DNA of 38,530 nucleotides from an uncultured Lachnospiraceae bacterium (GTDB taxonomy: Bacteria; Bacillota; Clostridia; Lachnospirales; Lachnospiraceae). The translations under genes and the position numbers were made by a program. Of this stretch, positions 7,527 to 15,541 are shown piece after piece (positions within the stretch are counted from its first letter, which is position 1; every line of letters starts with the position of its first letter). The notes under the pieces are model-generated. The model had not been told where the DNA came from. It ran no database searches and saw nothing but the letters and a program-made list of their open reading frames with translations. The stretch covers positions 93,777-132,306 of the forward strand of contig CAJUDX010000002.1 of NCBI GenBank assembly GCA_910584785.1, in the 5' to 3' direction.

Positions 7527-8744
7527 ATGAAAATTTTGGTAATTAACAGCGGCAGTTCTTCGCTAAAGTTTCAGGTAATTGATTCCTCTACTGAGGAAGT
7601 GCTGGCAAGAGGTGTCTGTGAACGGATTGGAATTGACGGAATTTTTAATTATAAGACAGAAACGGGAGTTTCCTTAAAGGAAAGCGTCGCGATGCCGGAT
7701 CATAAGGCGGCAGTAAATGAACTTTTGAAAACACTGGTGGATAAGGAAAAAGGGGTTATTGCAGATTATACAGAAATTGACGTTATCGGGCACCGCCTGG
7801 TGCACGGCGGGGAGAAGTTTACCGGTTCGGTGGTAGTAACAGACGAGGTTATCCAGGCTATGACAGAATGTAATGATCTTGCCCCTCTTCATAACCCTGC
7901 AAACTTAGTTGGTGTGGCAGCCTGTCGGGAGCTGATGCCGGATACTCTGATGGCGGGAGTATTTGACACGGCATTTAACCAGACGATGGAGCCGAAGGCT
8001 TTTTTATACGGCCTGCCTTATCAGTATTATGAAAAATATAAAATCCGCCGCTATGGTTTTCACGGCATCAGTCACAAGTATGTATCTTATCGCGCTGCAG
8101 AGTTTATGGGCCAGGACCCCCGGCGGGTGAAAACGATAGTATGTCATCTGGGAAATGGGGCGAGTATCAGTGCAGTAAAGTTCGGGAGGGTTATTGATAA
8201 TTCCATGGGATTTACGCCGTTAGAAGGTCTGGTGATGGGAACCCGATGCGGGGATGTGGACCCAGGGGCGCTGGAATATCTGGCAAAGAAGGAAAATCTG
8301 GATTTTCCGCAGATTATGATGATTCTAAATCAGGAATCCGGGGTGCTGGGGATTTCAAAAAACTTTTCCAGTGATTTTCGCGAGCTTAAGGATGCAGAGA
8401 TTAAGTATAATGAAAAGGCTGCACTGGCGCGGGAGATTTTTGCCTATAAGGTGGCAAAATATGTGGGCAGCTATGCGGCGGCGATGAACGGTGTGGATAA
8501 CATCGTGTTTACCGCCGGCGTAGGGGAAAATGACTCGGATATCCGGGAAGAGATCTGCAGTTATTTGGAGTTTTTGGGAATTGCCATTGATGAGGTGAAA
8601 AACAGGGATCGAAAGGAAGCGTTTCGAATTTCTGATGGAGCTTCAAGGGTGAATGTGCTGGTGATCCAGACGAATGAGGAATTGGAAATTGCCAGGGAGA
8701 CGGCGGAAGTGGCGAATCAATATTGGCAGAAAACAAGAAAGTAA
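7527..8744 (+). CDS. ackA: Acetate kinase
   Basis: A 405-residue enzyme that makes ATP and acetate from acetyl phosphate and ADP, the energy-yielding last step of acetogenic fermentation. Family marks are the N-terminal phosphate-binding motif VINSGSSSLKF, the second signature MAGVFDTAFNQTM, RRYGFHGISHKYV, HLGNGASISAV, the MGTRCGDVDPG segment and the late TAGVGENDSDIRE motif. Length and order are normal for the family. GGAGAG precedes the ATG. No phosphotransacetylase gene is adjacent, although pta and ackA are often paired; here the neighbours are glgX and nth. Confidence 0.96.
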   Translation: MKILVINSGSSSLKFQVIDSSTEEVLARGVCERIGIDGIFNYKTETGVSLKESVAMPDHKAAVNELLKTLVDKEKGVIADYTEIDVIGHRLVHGGEKFTGSVVVTDEVIQAMTECNDLAPLHNPANLVGVAACRELMPDTLMAGVFDTAFNQTMEPKAFLYGLPYQYYEKYKIRRYGFHGISHKYVSYRAAEFMGQDPRRVKTIVCHLGNGASISAVKFGRVIDNSMGFTPLEGLVMGTRCGDVDPGALEYLAKKENLDFPQIMMILNQESGVLGISKNFSSDFRELKDAEIKYNEKAALAREIFAYKVAKYVGSYAAAMNGVDNIVFTAGVGENDSDIREEICSYLEFLGIAIDEVKNRDRKEAFRISDGASRVNVLVIQTNEELEIARETAEVANQYWQKTRK

Positions 8745-8812
8745 ATTATCTTGAAGCGTGCGGAAGGCAAAATGTCGTTCTGGTAGATAAAGAAAAGTTG
8801 GGAGGATAAGAA

Positions 8813-9466
8813 ATGACTAAGGAGGAATTGGCACTGGAGGTTATCCGGCGGCTGAAGCTTGAATACCCCGAAGCCGGATGTACCCTGGATGATAAGGAGG
8901 CCTGGAAACTTTTGGTCAGTGTGCGCCTGGCGGCCCAGTGTACGGATGCCCGTGTCAATGTGATCGTGAAAAAGCTGTATAAAAAATTTCCCGACGTCAA
9001 TGCTCTGGCAGAGGCAAAGGTGGAAGCGATAGAGGCGATTGTCCGGCCCTGCGGGCTGGGGAAAACGAAAGCCAGGGATATCAGCGCCTGTATGAAGGTG
9101 ATAAGGGATAAATACAAGGGCAAGGTTCCGGATCAGTTTAATCAGCTTTTGGAATTGCCGGGGGTGGGGCGCAAAAGTGCCAACCTGATTATGGGCGATG
9201 TTTTCGGGAAACCGGCGATTGTCACGGATACGCATTGTATACGATTGAGCAATCGTATCGGCCTGGTGGAGGATATCCGTGAGCCGAAAAAGGTGGAGAT
9301 GGCGCTCTGGAAGATTATTCCGCCAAAAGAGGGAAGCGACTTTTGTCACCGCCTGGTATTTCACGGGAGGGAGATTTGCACGGCAAGGACAAAGCCATTT
9401 TGCAGTCGGTGCTGCTTGTCAGATATTTGTGCACAAAACGGTGTGGAAACGGAGGGAAGAGAATGA
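8813..9466 (+). CDS. nth: Endonuclease III
   Basis: A 217-residue DNA glycosylase/AP lyase that removes oxidised pyrimidines in base excision repair. The helix-hairpin-helix LPGVGRKSAN (115-124) carries the catalytic Lys121, and Asp139 in TDTHC is the second catalytic residue. The C-terminal [4Fe-4S] loop has cysteines at 189, 197, 200 and 206. That spacing is C-x7-C-x2-C-x5-C, one residue longer in the first gap than the E. coli form. GGGAGG precedes the ATG. The stop overlaps the start of the YARHG lipoprotein by 4 bases (ATGA), so they are co-translated. Confidence 0.95.
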   Translation: MTKEELALEVIRRLKLEYPEAGCTLDDKEAWKLLVSVRLAAQCTDARVNVIVKKLYKKFPDVNALAEAKVEAIEAIVRPCGLGKTKARDISACMKVIRDKYKGKVPDQFNQLLELPGVGRKSANLIMGDVFGKPAIVTDTHCIRLSNRIGLVEDIREPKKVEMALWKIIPPKEGSDFCHRLVFHGREICTARTKPFCSRCCLSDICAQNGVETEGRE

Positions 9467-10863
9467 GAAAAGCAGGATTATGGTTAGTCGGTGTGATGGT
9501 TGCAGGAATTAGTTTAAGTGGCTGCGCCTCTGCAGCGCGTTCAATCAGCAAAGAGATTATCAGCCAGATGGGTGAAGATAAGGACAGGAAAAATGATTCG
9601 GATAAGGGTGAGGACAGCGGCGCAAAAGACAGCGACAAGGAAGAGCTCGAACCTGGAAAGGAGCATTCGGATACATTTGCCGACGGCGTGCCTGGCGATG
9701 GAGAGGATTTGGGAAAGGACAGTCAGGACGGCACTTCGGGAAGTTTTTCCGGCAGCTATGACCAATTTATTCAAAAGAAGCTGGAACCCCTGCTGGGTAC
9801 GGCAAAAAACAGTCAGTTTTCCTATGGGTTTGAACAAGTTCGCTATGAAGGCAGCGACTCAGGTTTTGCCAGTCCGACGATGGGAACCTTAGAAAATGGG
9901 ATAGTCAGTACCTATCGCCGGGATTTGAACAAGGATGGACGGGATGAATTGCTGGTGGCTTATGTGGAAGGCAGCAGGCAGAGCGGTGATGGAAGGAACC
10001 ATTTTTGCCTTGGCGTCTATGGGGATTTGGGCAATGGAATCACTGAATTGGGGAAAATAGCCTTTGACGACTGTTTTTCCGGCTATAATGGTGAAAACTA
10101 TTTATTTGGCTTAAAGGATGTTGGAAGTAAGCAGCTGATTTATGCCGGGGGGAGCGGTCTTGTATGGACCTGGGCAGATGGAGTCAGCCCGGAAATCCGC
10201 CTGTTTCAGATGGAAGGCAGCCAGATAAAGGAAATCTATAATGTATCAACCAGTGGTTCCGATAATAGCTGGATGGAGGGCTGGAGAAGGGAACTTCAGG
10301 GCTTTGGCTTTACGCTTGCCTATCCCCAGTGGAGCGAATGTGATTTATACGGGGAGCCGGGCTTTGAAGTGCTTGCCTATGGAGAATGCTATACTCAGGG
10401 CGCAGAAATGACGAATCTTTTTGGCAGTGACTACCAGCAGTATTTAGTCGAACACGCCAGCATTCTTGGAAGTATTTACGGGCCGGACAGCCAGAAGGTG
10501 ATGCAGATGAATCAGAGTATGCAGGCTTATGCTGGGGGAAATGTACCTTCTTATGGGCAGCAGGGCGGAACTTATGCCGGAGGAAATGCCGATTACCATG
10601 CAGGGGAGTATATTCTTCCTAACAGCAATACAGCCTATCTTACCCGATCCGATCTTTATGGTCTGAATGAAAATCAGCTTCGCCTGGCCCGAAATGAGAT
10701 CTATGCCCGCCATGGAAGAAAGTTTAAGACAAAAGAAATCCAGGATTATTTTAACAGCAAGTCCTGGTATGTAGGGACGGTTGCATCCGATGCATTTAAT
10801 GATTCCTGTTTAAATAATTATGAGAAAGAGAATATCCGGCTAATTCAGAGCATGGAAAAATAA
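9463..10863 (+). CDS. YARHG-domain lipoprotein
   Basis: A surface lipoprotein of 466 residues. The signal peptide (MRKAGLWLVGVMVAGISLSGC) has lipobox LSGC and is followed by a charged Asp/Lys/Gly-rich spacer of about 70 residues. The middle region (about 95-360) contains a DLNKDGRDELLVAYVEG segment resembling calcium-type or FG-GAP loops. A Gln/Gly/Tyr-rich stretch leads to a C-terminal YARHG domain (about 400-462: LYGLNENQLRLARNEIYARHG and YFNSKSWY). YARHG is a secreted bacterial domain of unknown function. The longer frame from 9343 lies inside nth and is rejected in favour of the ATG at 9463. Confidence 0.85.
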   Translation: MRKAGLWLVGVMVAGISLSGCASAARSISKEIISQMGEDKDRKNDSDKGEDSGAKDSDKEELEPGKEHSDTFADGVPGDGEDLGKDSQDGTSGSFSGSYDQFIQKKLEPLLGTAKNSQFSYGFEQVRYEGSDSGFASPTMGTLENGIVSTYRRDLNKDGRDELLVAYVEGSRQSGDGRNHFCLGVYGDLGNGITELGKIAFDDCFSGYNGENYLFGLKDVGSKQLIYAGGSGLVWTWADGVSPEIRLFQMEGSQIKEIYNVSTSGSDNSWMEGWRRELQGFGFTLAYPQWSECDLYGEPGFEVLAYGECYTQGAEMTNLFGSDYQQYLVEHASILGSIYGPDSQKVMQMNQSMQAYAGGNVPSYGQQGGTYAGGNADYHAGEYILPNSNTAYLTRSDLYGLNENQLRLARNEIYARHGRKFKTKEIQDYFNSKSWYVGTVASDAFNDSCLNNYEKENIRLIQSMEK

Positions 10864-10883
10864 CTGAGTGGAGATAGGACAGA

Positions 10884-11978
10884 ATGAGTCAGGAGATTGT
10901 GGCTGTAGCAAAAAGGGAAAAGAATCTAAAGAGAAACTATCTGGTGTTAAACCGCTTGCAGGCCAAGCACGTTCCGGGCAGTCCCCGGACGGCATTGGCG
11001 TACTTTGGGTGTTTGGCTGACGTAGTGGGCAGGGCTTATGCCGGAGAAAAACTGCTGTTGATTGGCTTTGCCGAGACGGCAACCGGGATTGGATCAGCGC
11101 TGGCGATTAAGCTAAAAACAGCCTATATGCAGACAACCAGGGAGGAAGTAGAGGGCGCAGAGTTCCTTTACTTTACGGAAGCACACAGCCATGCGACAGA
11201 ACAGCGGCTGGTAAGGGCAGATTTGGAAAGGGCGTTGGATAAGATTGACCGGATTGTATTTGTGGAGGATGAATTGACGACGGGAAACACGGTAAGTCAT
11301 ATTGTTTCCCTTATCCGCAAAACCTTTTTAAAGAGGGTAAACTTTGCTGCGGCATCGCTGGTGAATGGGATGTCAGAGGAGGCGAAGGAAAATTTTGTCA
11401 AGGAAGGCATCGATCTTTGCTTCCTGGAAGCTGTGGACTACAGCGATTTTCCCAAAAAGGCAGAGCAGGCCAGGGTAGATGGAGAGTACTTTCCAGCCCA
11501 CACAGGGGAAAGTAGCGAAGGTATCTGCTGCTGGGAGGCTCTGGGCGGTCAGAATGCGCGGAGGCTGGTTAACGGAGAAGATTATGGGCACTCCTGTGAG
11601 GACTTATGGAAACAGTTTTTGGAAGCCAATGGAAGAATTTGCGGCAAACGGTTTCTGGTTTTGGGAACGGAAGAACTAATGTACCCAGCTCTTTACCTGG
11701 GCAGCCGCCTGGAAGAGGAAAATCAGGTGCTTTGCCACGGCACAACCCGAAGCCCCATTCTGGTCAGCCGAGCCCCAGAGGACTTGCTGCATCGCAGATT
11801 TTCTTTAGTTAGTCTGTACGAACGGGAAAGAAGAACCTTTGTCTATAATCTGGAAGCCTGTGACCAGGCGATTGTCATAACCGATGCGCCCTCGCCCTGC
11901 CGGGAAGGGCTAAACTCCCTGTTCTGGGCATTAAAGCGCTGCGGAAGCAGGAAAATTCAGCTGGTAAGGTGGTGTTAG
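10884..11978 (+). CDS. PRTase_2-TRSP protein of Ter-type biosynthetic modules
   Basis: A 364-residue protein. Residues about 30-200 form a phosphoribosyltransferase domain with a good PRPP-binding loop, FVEDELTTGNT (126-136). The C-terminal part (about 250-364) carries TTRSP (287-291), the motif that names the TRSP domain. This PRTase_2-TRSP pair is known from tellurium-resistance (Ter) gene neighbourhoods, where genome analysis has predicted synthesis of a nucleoside-like molecule. The reaction has not been shown, as far as I know. The start follows a GGAGATAGGA leader 20 bases after the lipoprotein stop. The StiP-like gene follows by 3 bases, so the two probably act together. Other Ter genes (TerC, TerD, TelA) are absent here. 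Confidence 0.82.
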   Translation: MSQEIVAVAKREKNLKRNYLVLNRLQAKHVPGSPRTALAYFGCLADVVGRAYAGEKLLLIGFAETATGIGSALAIKLKTAYMQTTREEVEGAEFLYFTEAHSHATEQRLVRADLERALDKIDRIVFVEDELTTGNTVSHIVSLIRKTFLKRVNFAAASLVNGMSEEAKENFVKEGIDLCFLEAVDYSDFPKKAEQARVDGEYFPAHTGESSEGICCWEALGGQNARRLVNGEDYGHSCEDLWKQFLEANGRICGKRFLVLGTEELMYPALYLGSRLEEENQVLCHGTTRSPILVSRAPEDLLHRRFSLVSLYERERRTFVYNLEACDQAIVITDAPSPCREGLNSLFWALKRCGSRKIQLVRWC

Positions 11979-11981
11979 TTA

Positions 11982-13082
11982 ATGATGAAAAGCTCATATG
12001 CCAAGGAGGATGTCTGCCTGCTGCTTAAGGATGTCACCGGTCTGGTCGCCCCTCTTCCTGCCAAAGAAAGGGAAATCCTGATTCAAAACGGCGCACACTA
12101 CTGCGAAATGCTTCCCGTGGAGTATGTTCCGGGAAAAGCTTATATGGAAGCTTATAAAAATGCCCTGGAAAGCTATTCCGGGGCGGTGGCGCGGGCGGTA
12201 GAGGTGTTGGGAGAGAAAATTCTGGCATGGAAAGGAATTGACGTGGTTTTGGTGTCGCTGGCGCGGGCAGGGACACCTATTGGAATTTTACTCAAGCATT
12301 ATCTGCAGAAAAAATATGGAATGAAGATCAGCCATTATTCGGTATCCATTATCCGCGGAAAGGGAATAGACCAAAACGCCATGCGCTATCTTTTGGCACG
12401 CTATCGGCCAGAACAGCTGCAGTTTGTCGATGGCTGGATAGGGAAAGGGGCAATTTTAAGCGAGCTCAGGTCAGCCTTATCCGCCTGGCCCGGAGTTTCA
12501 CCGGAACTTGGTGTGGTTGCCGATCCGGCTTATGCCACTTGGCTGTGCGGAACGCATGAGGATATATTAATTCCGAGTTCATGTCTGAATTGTACGGTTT
12601 CCGGTTTAATCAGCAGAACCTTTTTGCGTGAGGATATTATCGGGGAACAGGACTTTCACGGGGCAGTATATTATGAGGAATTAAAAGGTCAGGACTTATC
12701 CTATGCGTTTTTGCAGGCAATTGAAGCAGAATTTACAAAAGGCGGGACGGGACGGGGGAGTAGAAATCAAAAATCGGACAGGGTAAGTGGATGGCAGAAA
12801 GAAGAGAAAGAAAAGGAAGGCTCCGGGCGTTTTGAGACGAACCGAATTGCCCAGGCGTTTGGGGTAAATAATATTAATTTCATTAAGCCGGGAATTGGGG
12901 AGACTACCAGGGTGCTTTTGCGGCGGATTCCGTGGAAGGTGCTGGTAGATCCGCGTTATATCATGGATTCTTCGATTGCGCATATCCTGCGGCTGGCAAG
13001 GGATAAGGGGGTGCCTGTGGAAGAATACAGGATGACCAATTATAAGGCCTGCGGGATAATACAGGTATTGGCAGATACATAG
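11982..13082 (+). CDS. StiP/PRTase_1 protein with C-terminal PELOTA-like domain
   Basis: A 366-residue protein. The N-terminal 250 residues match the StiP/PRTase_1 family, with LVSLARAGTPIGILL (91-104), the PRPP-loop-like FVDGWIGKGA (148-157) and the Cys-containing PSSCLNCTVSGL (198-209). StiP was once called a cysteine protease, but the sequence fits a phosphoribosyltransferase better. A charged, low-complexity linker (about 252-288) joins it to a small domain (about 293-366: NNINFIKPGIGETTRVLLRR and KACGIIQVL) that resembles the PELOTA RNA-binding domain of Ter modules. It is coupled to the PRTase_2-TRSP gene. Substrate unknown. ATG at 11982 or 11985 are both possible. Confidence 0.8.
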   Translation: MMKSSYAKEDVCLLLKDVTGLVAPLPAKEREILIQNGAHYCEMLPVEYVPGKAYMEAYKNALESYSGAVARAVEVLGEKILAWKGIDVVLVSLARAGTPIGILLKHYLQKKYGMKISHYSVSIIRGKGIDQNAMRYLLARYRPEQLQFVDGWIGKGAILSELRSALSAWPGVSPELGVVADPAYATWLCGTHEDILIPSSCLNCTVSGLISRTFLREDIIGEQDFHGAVYYEELKGQDLSYAFLQAIEAEFTKGGTGRGSRNQKSDRVSGWQKEEKEKEGSGRFETNRIAQAFGVNNINFIKPGIGETTRVLLRRIPWKVLVDPRYIMDSSIAHILRLARDKGVPVEEYRMTNYKACGIIQVLADT

Positions 13083-13089
13083 ATAGTAA

Positions 13090-13230
13090 CCCCCATGCCC
13101 TGCTTAGGGCATCATCATGAATGAAAGGGGTTCCTATGAACCCTCCGGGGGATGTGCAGAAAACGGGTATGGAAGATGTCGCTTCGCGACCCCGTTTTCG
13201 CACAGCTCAGCGACGGGGCGCTGAGCTTTT
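13090..13230 (+). ncRNA. Structured intergenic RNA with terminal intrinsic terminator
   Basis: The region folds by eye into nested elements. CCCCC (13090-13094) and GGGGG (13147-13151) close a junction holding two hairpins, ATGCCC/GGGCAT (13095-13112) and a 7-bp GGGGTTC/GAACCCT stem (13127-13144, one G-T pair). A long arm follows: TGTGC plus GAAAACGGG (13153-13167, one bulged A) pairs with CCCGTTTTC plus GCACA (13191-13204), capped by GTCGC/GCGAC (13178-13190). A terminator ends it. It could be a 3' UTR element, a small RNA, or a leader controlling the deaminase gene. I do not recognise a known class. Confidence 0.5.
13204..13230 (+). terminator. Intrinsic terminator upstream of the dCMP deaminase gene
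   Basis: Perfect 9-bp stem AGCTCAGCG / CGCTGAGCT with a 6-base loop, followed by TTTT. It ends the operon that closes with the StiP-like gene, or attenuates the downstream gene. Confidence 0.75.
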
Positions 13231-13269
13231 ACAGTAACCTTGCAGGAATCACACTGAATGGAGGAAATC

Positions 13270-13764
13270 ATGTCACAGAAACGGGAAGATTATATTACAT
13301 GGGATGAGTATTTTATGGGAGTTGCAGAGCTTTCAGCAAAGCGTTCCAAGGACCCAAGCACGCAGGTTGGGGCCTGCATCGTCAGTGAAGATAATAAGAT
13401 TTTATCTATGGGCTATAATGGTTTTCCCATGGGATGTTCAGATGATGAATTTCCCTGGGGAAAGGAGTGCGAGACAAGTGATCCCTATAACGCAAAGTAT
13501 TTTTATTCAACGCACAGTGAATTAAATGCTATTTTAAATTATCGGGGGGGAAGCCTGGAGGGGAGTAAGCTTTATGTTACCCTGTTTCCCTGTAATGAAT
13601 GTGCAAAGGCTATTATCCAGGCGGGGATTAAGACGCTGATTTATGCCTGCGACAAGTATGCCAATACCCCGGCAGTCAGGGCGTCAAAGCGTATGTTAAA
13701 TGCAGCGGGTGTGCGGTATTATCATTATGAACCCAGCGGACGGGTGATAAGGATTCAGGTTTAA
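13270..13764 (+). CDS. Deoxycytidylate deaminase (ComEB family)
   Basis: A 164-residue zinc enzyme expected to deaminate dCMP to dUMP for thymidylate synthesis. The zinc site is visible as THSELNAI (His and the catalytic Glu) and FPCNECAK (two Cys). An N-terminal DPSTQVGACIVSEDNKILSMGYNGFPMG segment is typical of dCMP deaminases. The frame opens at an ATG at 13258, but GGAGG (13260-13264) sits inside that extension at the right distance from the ATG at 13270, so the shorter start is used. It follows a terminator and probably starts a new unit with the radical SAM gene. Confidence 0.93.
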   Translation: MSQKREDYITWDEYFMGVAELSAKRSKDPSTQVGACIVSEDNKILSMGYNGFPMGCSDDEFPWGKECETSDPYNAKYFYSTHSELNAILNYRGGSLEGSKLYVTLFPCNECAKAIIQAGIKTLIYACDKYANTPAVRASKRMLNAAGVRYYHYEPSGRVIRIQV

Positions 13765-13776
13765 GGTAAACAAACA

Positions 13777-15516
13777 ATGAAATTTCTTTTAGTGGCAATA
13801 AATGCCAAATACATTCATTCTAATCTGGCGGTTTACAGTTTGAAGGCCTATGCACAAAAAGCAGTTGAGATACAGGAAGGTTTTCCTGTTTCGGTTGAAT
13901 TGGCGGAGTACACGATTAATCATTCCTGCCAGGATATTTTGGGAGATATTTTTGAAAAAAAGCCGGATATTGTGGGATTTTCCTGCTATATTTGGAATAT
14001 GGAATATGTAAGGCAGCTGCTTGAGGATTTGCCTGAAGTTCTTGGGACGGTGAAACTTTGGCTGGGCGGACCGGAGGCTTCCTATTGTGCAGGGGAATTA
14101 ATGAAGGAATTTCCCCGGCTGGAAGGGGTGATGCGGGGCGAGGGCGAAGAAGCTTTTGCCGGGTTGGTTCAGTATTATGGACAGCGTGCGGGAATAGAGA
14201 GTATTCCCGGACTAGTTTACCGGAACCAGGAAGGCGGGATTTGTGTGAACCCGATGGGGAAGCCGATGGATTTATCCGCCCTTCCTTTTCCCTATACACA
14301 GTCCTGGATGAAGTCGATTAATATCCGTAATCGGATAATATACTATGAGAGCAGCCGGGGATGTCCGTTTTCGTGCAGTTATTGTCTTTCATCTGTGGAT
14401 AAGCAGGTGAGGTTCAGGGATTTACGGCTGGTGTTCAGTGAGCTGCAGTTCTTCCTGGATCGGCAGGTTGAGCAGGTGAAGTTTGTGGATAGAACCTTTA
14501 ACTGTAAAAGCAGCCATTCGACTGCGATTTGGAGGTATCTCCTGGAGCATGATAATGGGGTGACGAATTTTCATTTTGAAATAGGAGCGGACCTTTTAAC
14601 CCAGGAAGATTTGGATATACTGAAAAGGATGCGCCCTGGTTTAATCCAGCTGGAAATTGGCGTGCAGACTGCAAATCCCGCCACCTTAAAAGAAATTCAC
14701 CGAACCATGGATCTTGGGCAGCTGGAGGAAGCGGTGGCTTGCGTGCGGGCAGGCCGTAATATTCACCAGCACCTGGATTTGATTGCAGGGCTTCCTTTTG
14801 AAGATCTGGAAAGTTTTTCATCTTCCTTTGACCGGGTGTACCGCATGAAACCGAATCAGCTGCAGCTTGGATTTCTAAAGGTGCTTAAGGGTTCATGGAT
14901 GGAGGAAAATAAAGCGTTCTATGGGCTGAAATTTACTTCGCGTCCGCCCTATGAGGTTTTGGAAACAAAGTGGCTGCGCTATCAGGATATTTTGTATCTT
15001 AAAAAGATTGAAGAGATGGTGGAGGTTTACTATAACAGCGGACAGTTTTCCTGGACGATTTCCTGCCTGGAGACTTTGTTTCTGCGCCCCATAGAGATAT
15101 TTGCGGCGTTGGCAGACTGGTATAAGAAGGCCGGGCTTGAAGCGGTAAAGCACAGCCGCCAGGCCCGTTATGCCATTATCTTTTCTATGATTCAGCAGTG
15201 CTTTTCCGATAAGGTGGAAGTGTTCAGGGATGCCCTTACCATGGATGTCTATTTGCGCGAGAAGGCAAAGACAAGGCCGGAGTTTGCAAGGGAGCTTGCT
15301 CTTTATCGGGAGAGGATATGGCAGTTTTATCAGCAGGAGGAAAAAGAGAGACGATATCTGCCGGCCTACCGCGGGTTTGATTCCCGGCAGTTAGCGCGGA
15401 TGACCCATCTGGAAGTGCTTGGAGATGGGAGGATGTTCCTTTTTGATTACCAGGCCCGCGATCCGCTGACGTATAATGCCCGGCTTGTTGAAATCCGTGA
15501 AGAGGACTATGATTAG
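13777..15516 (+). CDS. B12-binding-domain radical SAM protein (DUF4080)
   Basis: A 579-residue protein with an N-terminal Rossmann-like cobalamin-type domain (about 1-140; INAKYIHSNLAVYSL, WLGGPEASY). The radical SAM core has the cluster motif GCPFSCSYC (C-x3-C-x2-C) at about 196-204. A C-terminal DUF4080 region follows (about 365-575). The N-terminal domain has no obvious DxHxxG cobalamin ligand, so cobalamin may be bound base-off or not at all. The substrate is unknown; such proteins modify RNA, lipids or peptides. It lies 12 bases after the deaminase gene. Confidence 0.86.
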   Translation: MKFLLVAINAKYIHSNLAVYSLKAYAQKAVEIQEGFPVSVELAEYTINHSCQDILGDIFEKKPDIVGFSCYIWNMEYVRQLLEDLPEVLGTVKLWLGGPEASYCAGELMKEFPRLEGVMRGEGEEAFAGLVQYYGQRAGIESIPGLVYRNQEGGICVNPMGKPMDLSALPFPYTQSWMKSINIRNRIIYYESSRGCPFSCSYCLSSVDKQVRFRDLRLVFSELQFFLDRQVEQVKFVDRTFNCKSSHSTAIWRYLLEHDNGVTNFHFEIGADLLTQEDLDILKRMRPGLIQLEIGVQTANPATLKEIHRTMDLGQLEEAVACVRAGRNIHQHLDLIAGLPFEDLESFSSSFDRVYRMKPNQLQLGFLKVLKGSWMEENKAFYGLKFTSRPPYEVLETKWLRYQDILYLKKIEEMVEVYYNSGQFSWTISCLETLFLRPIEIFAALADWYKKAGLEAVKHSRQARYAIIFSMIQQCFSDKVEVFRDALTMDVYLREKAKTRPEFARELALYRERIWQFYQQEEKERRYLPAYRGFDSRQLARMTHLEVLGDGRMFLFDYQARDPLTYNARLVEIREEDYD

Positions 15517-15541
15517 GGCGGGAAGAAAGGGAAGGAAAAGG

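Noticed and set aside
8717..9364. Minus-strand ORF of 215 codons opposite nth
   Set aside because: It is a shadow of nth, which has complete catalytic and Fe-S motifs; the shadow shows no domain or ribosome binding site.
9343..9462. N-terminal extension of the YARHG lipoprotein
   Set aside because: It lies within nth in another frame; the ATG at 9463 gives a proper lipoprotein signal peptide.
13831..15516. Part of the Ter-type module
   Set aside because: The radical SAM gene is separated from the PRTase pair by a terminator and pairs with the dCMP deaminase; I see no link beyond closeness.
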